64,000 bases of DNA from the NCBI GenBank assembly GCA_963921425.1, contig OY992835.1, forward strand, positions 15,376,001-15,440,000, written 5' to 3'. Of this stretch, positions 48,873 through 62,300 are shown piece after piece (position 1 is the first letter of the stretch; each line of letters starts with the position of its first letter). The stretch comes from Dryas octopetala (taxonomy: Eukaryota; Streptophyta; Magnoliopsida; Rosales; Rosaceae). The translations under genes and the position numbers were made by a program. A model generated the notes under the pieces. The model ran no database searches, had not been told where the DNA came from, and saw only the letters and a list, made by a program, of their open reading frames with translations.

Positions 48873-50504
48873 TCATTGGATCTATGTTTAGATATTTTGT
48901 TGTGCTCTTTTTTTTTCTTTTTTTTTTTTTTTCAATTTTAATCATATATATGTATTACAAATTATAAGTTATAAAATGCATGAATGTAATTCTACACACA
49001 TCAAACTGTTATAAATTAATTCTTTTGTTCGCTCACACGAACGACCAAGATTAAAAGTTAGAAAAAGAAAAAAACAAGCTGATCAGAAACATTGAATTAA
49101 AATTCTAAATTATTTCCCTTTTCATTGAATTAGTTTGTAATTAGGTAATTTGACACATTAGATGATGAGAAAAGCATTTGACGATTAATTTAATTAACAC
49201 AAGAAAAATAATTAAAATTCGGTTTCCTCTGCACAGTACGTAGTAACACGTATAGTCGTATAGACGAATGGACATCCCAACAAAACTATAACATATACAA
49301 TTAAATTAAGGATTTATATGCCTCGAGATCTATACCCCTTGAGTTTGTAATCAACTTTTGTAGGTATGGCCTCCTCCTATATATCTATGCATATGTGTGT
49401 CTTTCATAGTTACGATCTTGACGTGCGTATTGTGCCTAACATTCTGAACTTTTTTTTTTTTTTCTTTTTTTGGTGTTTGATGATCGTCACACAACCGACC
49501 TCTTTGGGTTCTCAATTATATTTTATATACCAAGAGTCAAGTAAACGAGAAAAATTATAGCTCTCTTTTCATTTTCAACCCCGATGCTGCTGGCCATTAG
49601 GGTAGCCATGGGACATTCAAAGGTAAGTTATTCAATCATAAAACTACTTGGAAAATATAGAACCCAATTAGGTAGCATGGGAAGCATCTTTTTCAATGAA
49701 CTATATATGACATGTGTGGCGAAGATATTTGAATTAAGGAACATTTTTTCTTCAGAGCAAACATGTGACTACACTTGGATTATTAAGTATATATGTTCTT
49801 GTTACTGAACATGATGAATATTTTGCTTAATTAATTAAGTGCATCCAATTTCTATAGGGTGTATTATCTTGTCAAGCATTTGATAATATAAGATATTTAT
49901 GTTAATCGACTGTACGTAGTTCGGACTACTGTAATAATCAACATATATTACAATTTGGAAAGAAAACAATTTCGATATTTTATATATTCTCATATTGTAT
50001 CACATATTATTTTGTCATATTATCAATAATTAAAACCACTTATACATTTAAACAAGTATTCATATATGATCAACATTCAAAATTAACAATCTAATAATAT
50101 AACATGTCCAATTATCTGAAAAATTAAATATTATTTATTGAGAGTTGTTGAGCGCCCACTCTGTACCCAGATTCCAATTAAACATCAATCCATTTTATAA
50201 CCTATATATATATATATATGTATTTCTATTAATCTCATTTAATTATCAACCAATTAATTAAGGATCTTGTTCTTTAAGTGTACTCATGAATCATTAGTGC
50301 ATGCAACTAGAGTTGACCAGCTAGCTAGGGTTCTCCATTACAAAACTACAAAAGAAAAAAGTTAAGAAAAGAAAATAATTTGATTAGGGTTTAGCTAGTG
50401 ATTGCAAAAATTAAGAACCTGTTAGCATATATGCGAAACGACATAACTTGATGCAATATATAGCATAAGGTTGGCAGTTGAGTGTGGGGGTGATGCAATG
50501 TATA

Positions 50505-50715
50505 ACGTCAGGGTTACGATGGCTGAATTGCATCGAGGAGCGTGGGTGGATGGGGCATATTTGAGTTGATCGAATGCAATCTCAAAATTAAAGTGGTCCA
50601 GAAAGACCCGATGACATTAATGGGGCCTCTACTCTCTTTTGGCATATTCGGCTCAGACTCGGCCATCCCACCCCCACATGACTGTCTGCCACAAGTCTTT
50701 CAACTTTCCACTTAC
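50505..50715. repeat. Diverged duplicated block, copy 2
   Basis: Partner of 47740-47935; see the shared words listed there. Immediately after it (about 50755-50945) is a stretch bounded by ATTCAGTGATGGATC and CCCTTAGTGAATTCGTCCC, which looks like a separate small repeat. Confidence 0.55.
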
Positions 50716-52012
50716 AAATGGAAACTCCAAATTAACAATGTAAGTATGTGAATTCAGTGATGGATCATGGATCTATGAATTTTATCTCGATGGGTCAAAT
50801 TATTCAGACATTGGTTGAATAGGTTGTGGGAGTGCTTGCAGGTGGTCATTTCGGAGGGTCAAACTAGTAATTTTGGCAAGAGTTTTCTGATGGGTGGGTG
50901 GTCAGGCAATCACCTTTGTCCCTTAGTGAATTCGTCCCTATGTGAATTTATTAACAAGAAAGCCATTAAATATGGATAATATATATTGAATGACGTAGAA
51001 ATATATGTGATCATTTGGTCTAATACGTGAATTATCTGTGCATTATATATGATACTAGTATTATAAAGTAAATTGGAGCATTCAACTAAAAATGAGTTAG
51101 TAATGGATGGAGATACCCAACATTTTATAAATCACTAGCTAGGCAAGCCTTACTTACACATGTCATATATATTCTTAAACTATATATAATTGTATTGGCA
51201 TCAATTGTTAGAATTGCATGCACACCTAATCAGTGTGACTTAATTTACTTCCTTATCAGTTATCACCATGTTAATGAAGATCATATTAGTGTTAACGATT
51301 ACATACCGCCATGATACATGGTACATCTCTGGCTCAATTAATTAGCATGCTGAAGTAAATATACAACATATTTCACATGATAATTATATAAAAAGTCTAT
51401 AAAAACTTTCCCCTGCTATATATTTTAATTGTTAAATTATTGGTGTCTTTCTTGATGTTCTCTTGCAATTAAAGTAAGAAATTCGACTATGTATATATCC
51501 TGAAAACATGCATCAATATATTAATTATTAATTTTGGAAAATAAATATCCCACCTTAATTTTTCTTTCCTTTTGGTAAATATTAAATAAAAAAGTTCCTT
51601 TCATATTCAACTTTGGTTTCTCTTTATATTAATTATTTTCTTGTCCAAATCAACAATTTTCAATCCTTGGAAAATAAGCTTGCAGAAGCAGATCGAACAT
51701 ACCCATGTGAGAGAGAGAGAGATATATATATATATATAGATGGAGTTGCTCCAAGAATAATACTACTACTAATACTATAGAAGCTTTTTATTTAATTAAT
51801 TAGTTAATGATAGAGTACAATAGCTAGCTAGCAATTAATAGTACGTATACACAATTCTAATTTATATTAGAATGCATAGCATGATGAGCAACCAACCTTA
51901 ATATTAAATTAATGACAGAGTGACTGCTCATTATGTTACCTCATTCTACAAAATTAGCTCCGTACGTACTATATGCTAGTAGATGCAGTCCTACCGTACT
52001 AGAATACTAGTA

Positions 52013-54954
52013 CTAAAATCCACCCCCATAAGCCGGAGCCCAATAATCCGCTCCATTCTCACTCCCAACGTGCTGAGTGCAAGACACTGGAACCAAACAC
52101 AACCCTTTGCTTCTTAGATCCTTTGCCTTTTCTTCTAAATCCTGTTGTCATCATCAAATTTCCAATCAATTTTTCTACTTCTACAAAAATATATAATTAT
52201 TGTTCTATAAATTAACAAATCTCAACCTCAATCAGGTAAATAAAAATTATGTATGATTGTTCTTGTCATGTGGTAATATTGAATGACAGAATAATCTAGT
52301 TAAAAGATGACATGTGTTTAAATTTAATGATAACTTTTTATGTTATGAATGCGTTATTTTTAAATTTGGTTGTACGTTCGGCAATATCTCTATACTGCCA
52401 CCTAGTAAAAACAGTCTCACACAAGCTTTTTTGAGGTTTTGAGTTTATCTCGTCCAATATATCAAGAAAAAGTAAATAATTATTTATATATCCTCGTGAA
52501 TCTTATATGATGAGGGTATGACTAACGCTGATGATGACCCTCAATATCACAATGCATGGTAGAGATTAAATAATATACCTGGCTAGGAGTGCCTTTTCTT
52601 TTTAGGCAGTTGTCATTCAATAACTAAATGGGCAAAAAGAGAAAGAAAAGAATGATCAGTAATTTCAATGTGTTTCTCATCAAACATTTGATTCCAAACT
52701 AGCTAGTTAAGTAGTCCCAGCAGATTATGATTTTAATTTACTTTAATATATGCTGTATGTTAAAGTTTTGTAAAAGCTGAGAACCTTGTTCCTTGAGTGC
52801 TATTCTTTATGAATAAAATAATTAATTATTGGATGCTTTTTATATTCAAAACCTCCCTGCTTGCTTTTGAGGGGGTGATGGATCCAATAAAGCATACCTG
52901 ACCAGGGTCTTCAGGAAATACACAATTCCTTTCTCCTTGAACCTAAGGTAATTAATAAATTCTCTCTCATCAATTATATATATACATATATTCTAATTAA
53001 TAAAGAAAGTAATTAAACTAGTCCACATGGTTTTTTTTAGAAATGCTGTTACGCTCATCAAATTTATTTATTAAAATTTGTTCACTAAATAATTTAATAA
53101 TATTTCAATATTCATTTAAATCTAAGTTCAATTTAAATTTAACAATTACTTATATATTAATTGTTTGGTTTGTAAATTTGATAAACAAATTTGATAACTA
53201 TAACACTATGTTTGCATGTGTGAGAGAGAATTGGTTATGCTTTGGGAAATGGGAAATGAGATATAAATGGGTACTTACTGCAGAGTGTTGGTTCCTGATG
53301 TTTTTTGAGGCATTACCCAAGTAAGGGGAGCTGAGGGCCTGCAACCCAAAGTGGAGGAAAAAGGAATAAAATTTATGACTTCCATAACAAAAGAATGTTA
53401 GAAAAAGCATGCATTATTGAAACTTTAAGTGCATGCTCTCACTCATTTCTGAGTTGCTAGCAGAGTATATATAGTTTGATATAGATCGACTTGAAGCATC
53501 ACCTCAATTTGACCCTGAAGGAATCTGATATACCCAATGGCTTCTAACAAGACAGAAGCAGTGTCAGTCTGCAAAAGAGAAACATGCACACACCACAACA
53601 CCCTAAGTCATCTCTCTCTGTGGTCCTCTTTAATGTTTAAAGCTAGAGAATCCCAAACGAAATAATTAAAAAATTAAAATGAGATAAAGATGTACAAGAG
53701 CTTTGATCTGGGTGAGGAAAAATATATAACTCTTTTCATGGATTTTATCATAGTAAAAGGAAATCAAAACATGCTTAAATAAAATAGGATAAAATATGTG
53801 ATATATACATATTCCCATTTCCCAGTGTTTAATCAGTATGAGGATCGATGAAGGAGTAGTGGAGGGTTTTCACCTTTCCAAATGGGGAAACTAGTTGGTG
53901 AAGGGATGTTATTCTATCACCTAGCTTCTCTTTCCTCACCTGCAGGTTCACAATAATTAAATTAATATAAAGGAGAAGGAAATTAGAAGATTATATATTT
54001 ATTTATCTAGCTAATATATGTTAGTTTAATTTCACTTGATTGCTCAAAGAAGTTACAATTAATTATAAAAGAGGATTTGACATTAATTAATACTCTTCAC
54101 AGAAAGAGAGAGAGATATTGTGTTACCTTTAGAGGTGGTTGGCTTGAAGATGGTTGAACCCTAGCCTTCTTAGCAGTAGTGCTATTACACTAGTAATCAA
54201 AAACATGCATAAGGAAGTATATATAATTAAAAAACCCAGATAATTAAGAACATGCATAATTAAAACAACATATACTCGATCATGACATATGTATATATAT
54301 AGCCTAATTAATCTCTCTTACCTCAGATGAGTGATCTGCATGTTGGTAATTCCTCTTGTCAGCCTTATTACTATAAGAGAAGTCCAAAAAATTGTTACTA
54401 CTTAAACTAGTGACACATGACCTTGGGGATGAAACTGGCATGATCTGTACTGGAGACCAAGCTGCAGGCCTAGCAGCTGCCTGATGATGAAATTCTTCAT
54501 CTCCATGATCACCACCACACAAGTTGCTGTTGTGGGAATTATAAACCTCTTGCTTTATAATATCAACAGGAGGAGGAGGATTAACCCTTGGATGTGAGAT
54601 CATTATTTGGTCCTCCCAATTTTCCAACCTGCTTTTGGGTTGAAAATGACTCAGATTACTACCAAAGCTATCTTCTTCGCTTGACAATCCTCCCCTGAAA
54701 AAACATTCACACCAGATAATATATTAATTAAGAATTAAGCACCCCCACAAACATTTCATTATTACAAAACTCAAAACCATGTAAATTAGATTAACAATCA
54801 TTAGATCAGAAACAACAAATAATAAGCACAGGCACACGCGAATACAGGTTCACTAACATATATGAGAAAGGCAAGAGTGGAGCAATAGATTAGCATATTT
54901 ATGAATTGTTAAGGATTCGATCCCTTCAAATATAGCAAAAGAAATATATATCAT

Positions 54955-55011
<57 letters not shown>

Positions 55012-55169
55012 TACAAAAGTAACTGGCTCCAGGATTGTGGAGGCTCTAGGTTATGCTGATCAGCCAAAGAATTAAACTGAGGGAGTACTGGAGAAGATCC
55101 AAGAACATATTGAGAAGGCAAGAGAGATGGTGGATGCATGCTCCACCAGTTAGGGTTTCCAGCCATCAT
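52013..55169 (-). CDS. Atypical bHLH transcription factor, bHLH68/bHLH133-like
   Basis: Nuclear regulator of the plant bHLH68/112/123/133 group. Nine exons: 55169-55015, 54694-54322, 54189-54127, 53939-53874, 53568-53503, 53338-53279, 52942-52898, 52623-52579 and 52141-52013; 333 residues. Visible group marks are the start [21 protein letters not shown] then GGLSSEED, the helix-loop-helix [20 protein letters not shown] then [18 protein letters not shown] (about residues 200-237), FPEDPGQ and the end [13 protein letters not shown]. The basic region before helix 1 lacks the usual His-Glu-Arg for E-box contact, as in this group, so DNA binding is atypical. I chose ATG 55169; a GTG two codons upstream is not a plant start. 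Arabidopsis relatives act in root, iron and stress responses. Confidence 0.92.
54960..55009. repeat. GA/CT microsatellite beside the first bHLH splice donor
   Basis: A perfect 50-base run that, read on the minus strand, becomes CT repeats starting five bases after the end of exon 1 (55015). This makes it almost part of the donor site. Confidence 0.9.
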
Positions 55170-55317
55170 TTGCACTTATCACCAGTACTACTGCAAAACA
55201 CTTGATCTTGATCCCTTCAAACTAGCTTTGATCAAAACAACAGAGAACAGAAAACTAAAAGAATTTTTCTTTTTTGTTTTCCTTTGCTTTCCTTTCTCTC
55301 ACTTTCTCACATTTCCC

Positions 55318-55323
55318 TTTATA
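55318..55323 (-). promoter_or_regulatory. Likely TATA box of the bHLH gene
   Basis: TATAAA on the minus strand, 149 bases upstream of the start codon, followed by a purine-rich stretch of the kind common in plant 5' UTRs. Good spacing for a core promoter. Confidence 0.55.
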
Positions 55324-56235
55324 TGCACCCAAACAAAACTTTGCTAGCTAAAGCTTTTTGAGAAGTACTGTTTGCTTTCTCGGATGAGGTTGAAGAAGCT
55401 TATAAGTCTATGACCGTAAAAACAATTTATAGAGGGTGGGGTTCAGAAACTTTGCATATTGTGTTTCTAGTTAGCTTTCATTTCTATTGTTTCATTTGTT
55501 TAGTAATATCTTTTTTTATTCTTGCTTTTGCTTTTTTTTATAAAGTGGGCCAAAAAAGCTGGTGGGGGAGTGGCTTCAGGCCATAAAACTAATGGTTGTA
55601 GGGTATAGTTCCTCTAATTGGGGTTGTACCTTTGGAAGTTGGGATGTTTGTTTTAATTGGGGTTAGGGTGGGTGGGGGTAGTGTAATAGTATTGGTATCA
55701 ATGTCATATGCTTTCTTTATTCTTTGAAGCAATAATTCACTTCAATAAACCAAACTATAGAATCTTAGTGGATGAATAAAATAAAGCATCTATGTTATAG
55801 ATTTTTATTTTTATGATAAATAATATGTTGGGAATTACTCCTAAAAATAAATTCAATAACAATCCTATTATACGAATTTATCAAGTGTATACATATATAT
55901 ATAACATAAGCCACAAGTAAATTCAAATCTTATCGTTAAAGAGTGAAAATTAACAAGATTCTCTACTTATATATATTTTTTATGTTAACGTTGTACTTGT
56001 AACAAAAAATGATTGACGTAGTTTTAACAATAAATATAATACCAACGGCACATAAAATATAAGCAATTAAAGGATTCAATTAACTTCATATAGTGAGTCA
56101 GTGACCCATTCAAGATCCTTTGCGTTCGATTCTTGCCTAACAAAGAACAATCTAAATCATGAAACCTATTGTAAGAGCGCTATGCATATGGTTGACACAT
56201 GTACAGGATGGGGTTTCATCCATTAAATGAAGGGT

Positions 56236-56530
56236 TAATTCCAGCAGTGGTCCTTAACTATTCCACAAGTGACACTTTAGTCCTTCAACTATTTTTTAAA
56301 TTTTTAGGGTCTTCGAACTTTTTCACGAGTGATACTTAATTTGGTTCATTCCGTCAAAATCGTGAAATTTTCTGACAATATATAAAAGTTTTTTTTTTTT
56401 CTAGAAATGATCCTTTAACTATTCTACGATTGACAATTTAGTCCTTCTATTAATTTTTAAAAATTTCTAGAGCCCTCAAACTTTTTTATTTGTCTCACTT
56501 TAGTTTATTCCCGTCACTTTTGTTAGTATT
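56236..56530. repeat. Two diverged tandem units
   Basis: TTAACTATTCCACAAGTGAC then TTTAGTCCTTC recurs as TTTAACTATTCTACGATTGAC then TTTAGTCCTTC about 145-150 bases later, each followed by a TTTTTAAA-rich tail and a CTTTTTCA-like block. Words such as TAGTCCTTCAACTA are typical of Mutator-type foldback arms, so this may be a rearranged fragment of one. Confidence 0.6.
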
Positions 56531-58635
56531 CCATTTCAATTGCTGACATGGCAATTGTGGGTCCAGCCAACCAATGAATACTTGCATGGATAAAAGCATA
56601 ATTAATAAAAAAATTTTAAACTTTAAAAAGTTTCATTAATTATAATGAAATATATAATAGAGAGATAATTAATAAATAGAATATTTTGATTACGTTAAGG
56701 TATACCATATTAACGTACTATGAATAACTTTCAAGAAATGTTTTTGTGGATCGATAACTTTCAAAGAAATGTTTGCTTAAACATAGGATCATTATGAATT
56801 AAAATAATAGTTAATTACTCTGGGCTGCACTTTATTTATTGTTTGTAATATGAATACACATATTTATAATATTTAACAATTAAATTACTTTAAGAGTGGA
56901 TTCGTTACCTGTTTTTTGGTACCATGCTTTCTATCTTAGCCATCCAATCAATCCAATGGTTGTTAATTTTTTCAAAACTCTCTTAAACTCTCTCACGTGT
57001 CTCTCTCTCTCTCCCTTATTTCTGAAATTTCTCTTCTCTCTCATCACTCTCTTTCTCTCTCCCCGAGCACTCTCTCTGTTCTCTTTCGCTCTCGCTACAA
57101 CTTTCCTCATCGGCGTGTGTGCACGTCCATCCATGGATGGCAACGAGAGGACCACCCCTGAGTTCTTCTTTCTTTCCTCTTCATCTCTGTGAGCTCGGAA
57201 CACCCATCAACCCCCAAAAATTGAGCCCAACAACCCCCAGACTTGAACGGAGCCTCGGCGTTGACTCTGATCCCGGCCTTGTCGCTACTTCCCACCATCT
57301 GGGTTTTGTTCCCCAGGTCACGGTGAGTCTTCACATGGGTTTCGATTGCCCAGCAAACCACCACAATCTGAGGATTGAACCTCCAAATTAAGGTCGGCGG
57401 TTTCTGGTGACCTTCCTGGCAAATCCGGTGACTCAAATTCAAGGTTTTGGCCTCTGGAAGTGACGCAGCGTAATACGCAATTAAAAAAGATTAAAGAAAA
57501 CCAGCGTTGACCCTCAGAAAGAATCTGAAATCCACCAGAGAAATCTCAAGGTTTTCTGATTGAAAATAATAATAATGAATGTTGCAAACAGCAAAAAAGG
57601 TTGTTTAAATACGTTCAGAACCCTAGACGTTCGAAATTCAAAACGGAAATAAAAATGAAAATAAAGTGCAATTTAGGAAACTTATTCAAAAACACTAAAT
57701 TGCTTATTTGAAGCCCTAAACGAAGGAATTTGGCCAAAATAGGCCCTTGATCATTGCCTATGGCGATGATTTGAATTTGTCTCGTCGTTCCCTTCGAATC
57801 GGTATATCATAGGCCCAATTCTGACACTGGACCGGGCTGAAGCTTGTTTCTTTTCTTGGCCTTCTGGCGGTCGAGTTGTTGCATGAACCGTTCTGCCATT
57901 TGTTCTACATCAGGCAGCGTGGGAGAGCGAGAAAGAACATGCCAAGTTCCTCACTATAACAACGCCCATAGAGTTATTAGGGAAGCCAACTCCACCCATG
58001 TGCATTCCTTATTAGTAGCAGGTTCTTGATTTTTTTTTGTTTAATTAGCTCAGTTTCTGAAAATGCAGTTTATTGGAGTTGCAATTACTAACTGCAAGTG
58101 AAATTGCAGTTTATTGGAGTTGCAGTTACTATAAATGGAACTGCAGAGATTGAACCTCTTTTTTTCGTTGTTGCTGTAGTAGTTGCATAAGGATGCTTAA
58201 GAGTGAAGATGAACAATTGTCAGTTTAGTAAAGTTGAAGAAAAAGATCAATTTGGCCAAGAAAAGAAGGAGATCGGTTTTGGGCTTTTCGTGTAGTTGGG
58301 TTAGATTAGGCTTGTGTCTTGAAATAGTGTCTGCAAATTAATAGAAATGAATAGGTGCTTTTTGGTTAAATTTTGTTTTGTTAATACTTTATAATTAAAA
58401 GACCCTTAAAATAATTATTGGTCCTAGCTGATTATTCTTAGAAAACAAACAACAAGCGTCAAGTATCATTTAGAACATTGATCGAAGTTGTAGCTAGCTA
58501 GGTTGTTCATTTTTTCTTAATTTGTTAGGGACTTTGTACACCGTCACTACTAATATAATTGTTTAATAACACTTTTATACGTTGGATTAGTTTCACCACC
58601 ACGTAGCCATATATCAGATACAGTCAATAATTTTT

Positions 58636-59201
58636 GAGTAAATTACAATTTAGTACCTCAACTTTACGTGTTGTTTCAATTTAGTACCTCAATTTTGAAA
58701 ATTTACAAAAAAGTACCTCAACTTTCATTTTGTGTCAAAATAGTATCTCCGTTAGTTTTTCTGTCAAATAAACCGTTATCTGCTGACATGGCAGGAGTAT
58801 TTTCGTTTTTTTCTCCACATTTAAAAATAATAATATTTTTAAAAACTTTTTAATAAACAAAATTTTAAAATAATTAAAAAAATTTCTGCTATGTCAGCAG
58901 ATAACGATTTATTTGACAGAAATTTTTTTAAAATAATAATATTTTTAAAGAAATTTTTTTAATTATTTTAAAATTTTGTTTATTAAAAAGTTTTTAAAAA
59001 TATTATTATTTTTTAAATGGGAATAAAATGACGAAAATACCCCTGCCACGTCAGCATATAACAGTTTATTTGACAGAAAAACTAACGGAGGTACTATTTT
59101 GACACAAAATGAAAGTTGAGGTACTTTTTTGCAAGTTTTCAAAATTGAGGTACTAAATTGAAACAACACGTAAAGTTGAGATACTAAATTGAAATTTGCT
59201 C
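58636..59201. mobile_element. Mutator-like foldback element near the PEX2 promoter
   Basis: Ends GAGTAAATTACAATTTAGTA (left) and, read backwards, GAGCAAATTTCAATTTAGTA (right), with arms about 170 bases long that keep paired words such as CTCAACTTTACGTGTTG and ACTAACGGA. The flanks ATAATTTTT and TTAATTTTT agree at eight of nine bases, consistent with a 9-bp Mutator duplication. AT-rich centre, no coding capacity. Confidence 0.8.
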
Positions 59202-59390
59202 TTAATTTTTTATTTTATTTTTCCAAAATCTGATCCATTTTAACCGTCCAGAGTTAAAATATAGGTTTTTACCGCGATTAGGCGCTAGTGGCACTAGCAA
59301 GCAGCCCAGCGCAGGTTGTAAGCCGAGGTTTGAGAAGAGCACTCACCGTCCACCCCCCAATCTCTCGGACAAGAGCTTGAGAGGGTTTCA

Positions 59391-62300
59391 ATGAGTAGTA
59401 GTAGCAGTAATTCCAGAGCACCAGCAGAAGATGCTTGGCTTCACGCTTACAAGACCTTGTTTCCCCAATGGCAATCCCTCTCCCTCTCTCACTCTCACGC
59501 TCACCAGGTTCACCTTTTCTTTTCTTTTAGGGCATGCTCTTGCTTTTGCTTCATTTCTTCTATTCATGTATCCGCTCTTCATTTTATTCAATTTTTCCAT
59601 TTCGGGATTCAGAAGAACTTGTTTTTGTACATAACCAAAATTTGTGCTTGTTTCTGCCGAAAATATTAACTAGAAAATCGAATTATTGTAGAGCTGAGGG
59701 ATTTAGATGGTTTTTGTGTTTGGGTGATTAAATTCCGCCGAGTATTTTGATTAGAGATAGCAGACATAAAATCATTGAATTATTATTAAATTCATGATAT
59801 ATAGAGATATATGTCTGTCAAATTTTATGGAACTTCACTAATCTTATTTGCCAAGGTTTCAGTAACTATTTTTCTGGCAAAACAAACCAAGTCTTTCTTA
59901 AATGGAACTTAAAAAAATAAAATAAATTTATCTTCTTTCGATTGGGTATGCATAAGTACATTCATACATGGGTCAAACGTGTATGTGTGTGTGTTCATTT
60001 TGGAAAACCTTTCCTTGGTAGTGTTTTTCTGATTTATGAGGAATTATTTTGCAGTCAATAATCCCAATCTCAATATCTAGAGTTAACCAATTCGATGCGG
60101 CAAGACTGGACATTGAAATGTCAGCCATGTTGAAAGAACAGTTAGTTAAGGTCTTCTCTTTGATGAAGGTATCTCTCACGGCTTATAGTGCTGGTCATCA
60201 AAGCGAATATTCATGTAGCTGTAGATTTGAAGCTGTTTGCAACATTCTTAAACTGTTTCTTCTTTTTCACTGGGATTAGCCAGGAATGCTATTTCAATAT
60301 GAAGCAGAACTTGATGCTTTCCTCGAGTTTCTCATCTGGCGGTTCTCGATTTGGGTAGATAAGCCTACTCCGGGAATCGCTCTCATGAATCTGAGGTATA
60401 GAGACGAACGTGCAATGGAAACAAGAGGAAAAGGTAAAAACTTCTAGACATTTCTTGCATATTTATATTGGCTCTGGATGTTAGGCAACTGTTCTGATTT
60501 GTTATGCAAAGTAGAAAAACAAAGATGAGCTTTCTAAAACTTTATGATAATTGTGGCATTAATTTACATGATTGATCGCGGCTTGATGTCAGTTGTATTG
60601 CTTTTTGTGCCATTGAGCATAGCATAAATGAACTTTTGATGTGAACTTTGTCATAGGCCGATCATAAATTCCTGTCTTAGGTGGTATTCAATGATCAAAT
60701 ACGTCTTGATATTCATAGATGTCTGCAAAAGTTATTTTATTCTATATTTTTTTGTTTACAAATATGTTCATTTTCTCATATCAGATTAAAGAATGGATAC
60801 CAACTTTCTATGATACACACAAATGAACATTCTGGACATTTCTAAAGTAGAAGTGGTTTTCAGATGCCAAATAGTGGTCTGATGTAGTGACCAGGCTGTT
60901 TTAAATATTCGCTTACAAATTGAGCACTGAACAGTTATATTTTTTCAAGACAGCCATTTATGCATTGTTTATTTAGCTCGTTTATAGTTCATCCTTATTA
61001 CATGTATACTTATACACTATGCTTTTGCTTTTTCTCTTCAACTTCTTACAGTCAGAACGGGTTTGGAAGGACCTGGTCTTACAGTTGCACAGAAGCTTTG
61101 GTATTGTGTTGCCACTGTTGGTGGTCAATACATCTGGGCTCGTTTGCAATCGTTCTCTGCTTTCCGTAGGTGGGGCGATTCTGAACAGGTACTGTTTTTT
61201 CTGTCTTTTGCTGCCCCTCAATAAATATATGGAGGATATTGAATGGACAAACAATGTTCTCTGCATTTTCTTCAGAGGTCACTTGCACGAGGAGCATGGA
61301 TTCTGATACAACGCATAGAAGGACTTTATAAAGCTGCCTCATTTGGCAACCTGCTTTTATTTCTTTACACAGGAAGGTATGTGCTTTAGCATGTGCTTGA
61401 GAGAGGTTCCATTGAATCCAGTCTACTGATGTATGCATATTACTTTAAGCCAGTTGTTTTAGAGACCTAGAGTTGTGCACTGCATATAGAGTTGGTAGTT
61501 TTTGTTCCTGAACATGTTAAAGTATATCACTGACTTTGAAACACTGTATATAAGATTCGAATGGAAATTGAAATGCTGTTCGATGCTGCATGAACCTTTT
61601 AATGTTTCATCTCCATTTTGTTTACTTTCATTTTATATAGGTAAACCTGATGCAGGACAGAAGCGTAGGCTGCTGTCTTGCTGCTATACTAATAGACCGA
61701 TCTTCCAGCAACAAACAGTAGAGAAAATAGAGATTTAAGTTATGAAACCAAAGACGGAACGTTAATAGATGAGTTCTAGGGTTTAGGAGCCCAAAAGAAA
61801 CTCTCAAATCTGAATTATCAAAAAAATATCATGCATAAACTGTCTATCACAACATAAGCCTTAAACTTATATAGAGAAACATAAATCTAAGATGACTAGG
61901 AAAGCATAAACCTAAACTTACTAGGAAAACATAAAACTTAGTTAACTAGGAAAGCATAAAGGTAAATCCATCTAATAATCAAGAAACTAGACTCCTTATC
62001 AAACTAGGAACTGAAAATTGGAAAGTTACTAAATTCTGCTAAATTCTGGAAACCCTAGCAGATGCTCCTGCATCACAACCTGTTGTAAAGCTGCATTTGT
62101 AATGAAATAATGTGAGATTTTTTCCATGTAAAGTTCTTTCAAGGTGATCTAGGAACAATATTTCCCTTGGTGAGCTTGTAGAACTGAACATCTTTTCATA
62201 TCATATGTTGTGATGCAGGTATAGGAGTCTTATTGAAAGAGCTTTAAGAGCTAGGCTGGTCTATGGGAGCCCTAATATGAACCGAGCAGTTAGCTTTGAG

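Larger units (their letters stand above)
43989..52012. other. Spacer between the isochorismatase-like and bHLH genes
   Basis: About 8 kb with no intact gene. It holds a nested transposon pair (44531-45187), a poly-C run near 44311-44323, a decayed isochorismatase exon (48675-48872), two diverged copies of one block (47740-47935 and 50505-50715), a 25-bp inverted pair (47196-47220 and 48613-48637), T tracts near 46110-46124 and 48907-48932, and an AT-rich remainder. GGATGGCCCAACTAGAAATTC near 44403 and CTGGCTCTGCCACTGCCCC near 45420 look like ends of a larger old repeat. Confidence 0.55.
55170..59390. other. Divergent spacer between the bHLH gene and PEX2
   Basis: The two genes point away from each other. 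It holds the bHLH promoter (TATA near 55320), two imperfect tandem units (56236-56530), a pyrimidine-rich stretch at 56990-57190 with an apparently random open frame, a region near 57840-58030 that I do not recognise, and a foldback element (58636-59201) ending 189 bases before the PEX2 start codon. Confidence 0.6.

Noticed and set aside
56896-57391. Overlapping frames on both strands near 57 kb
   Set aside because: They come from pyrimidine-rich low-complexity sequence; no family resemblance and no consistent splice structure.
57844-58029. Possible small cysteine-containing peptide gene
   Set aside because: No signal peptide of good quality, no family match, and no supporting splice or promoter context.
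60169-60279. PEX2 intron 2 as another U12-type intron (donor GTATCTCT, purine-rich acceptor side)
   Set aside because: The donor departs from GTATCCTT and the best branch-like word (TTCTTAAAC) is nearly 30 bases from the acceptor, too far for typical U12 introns.
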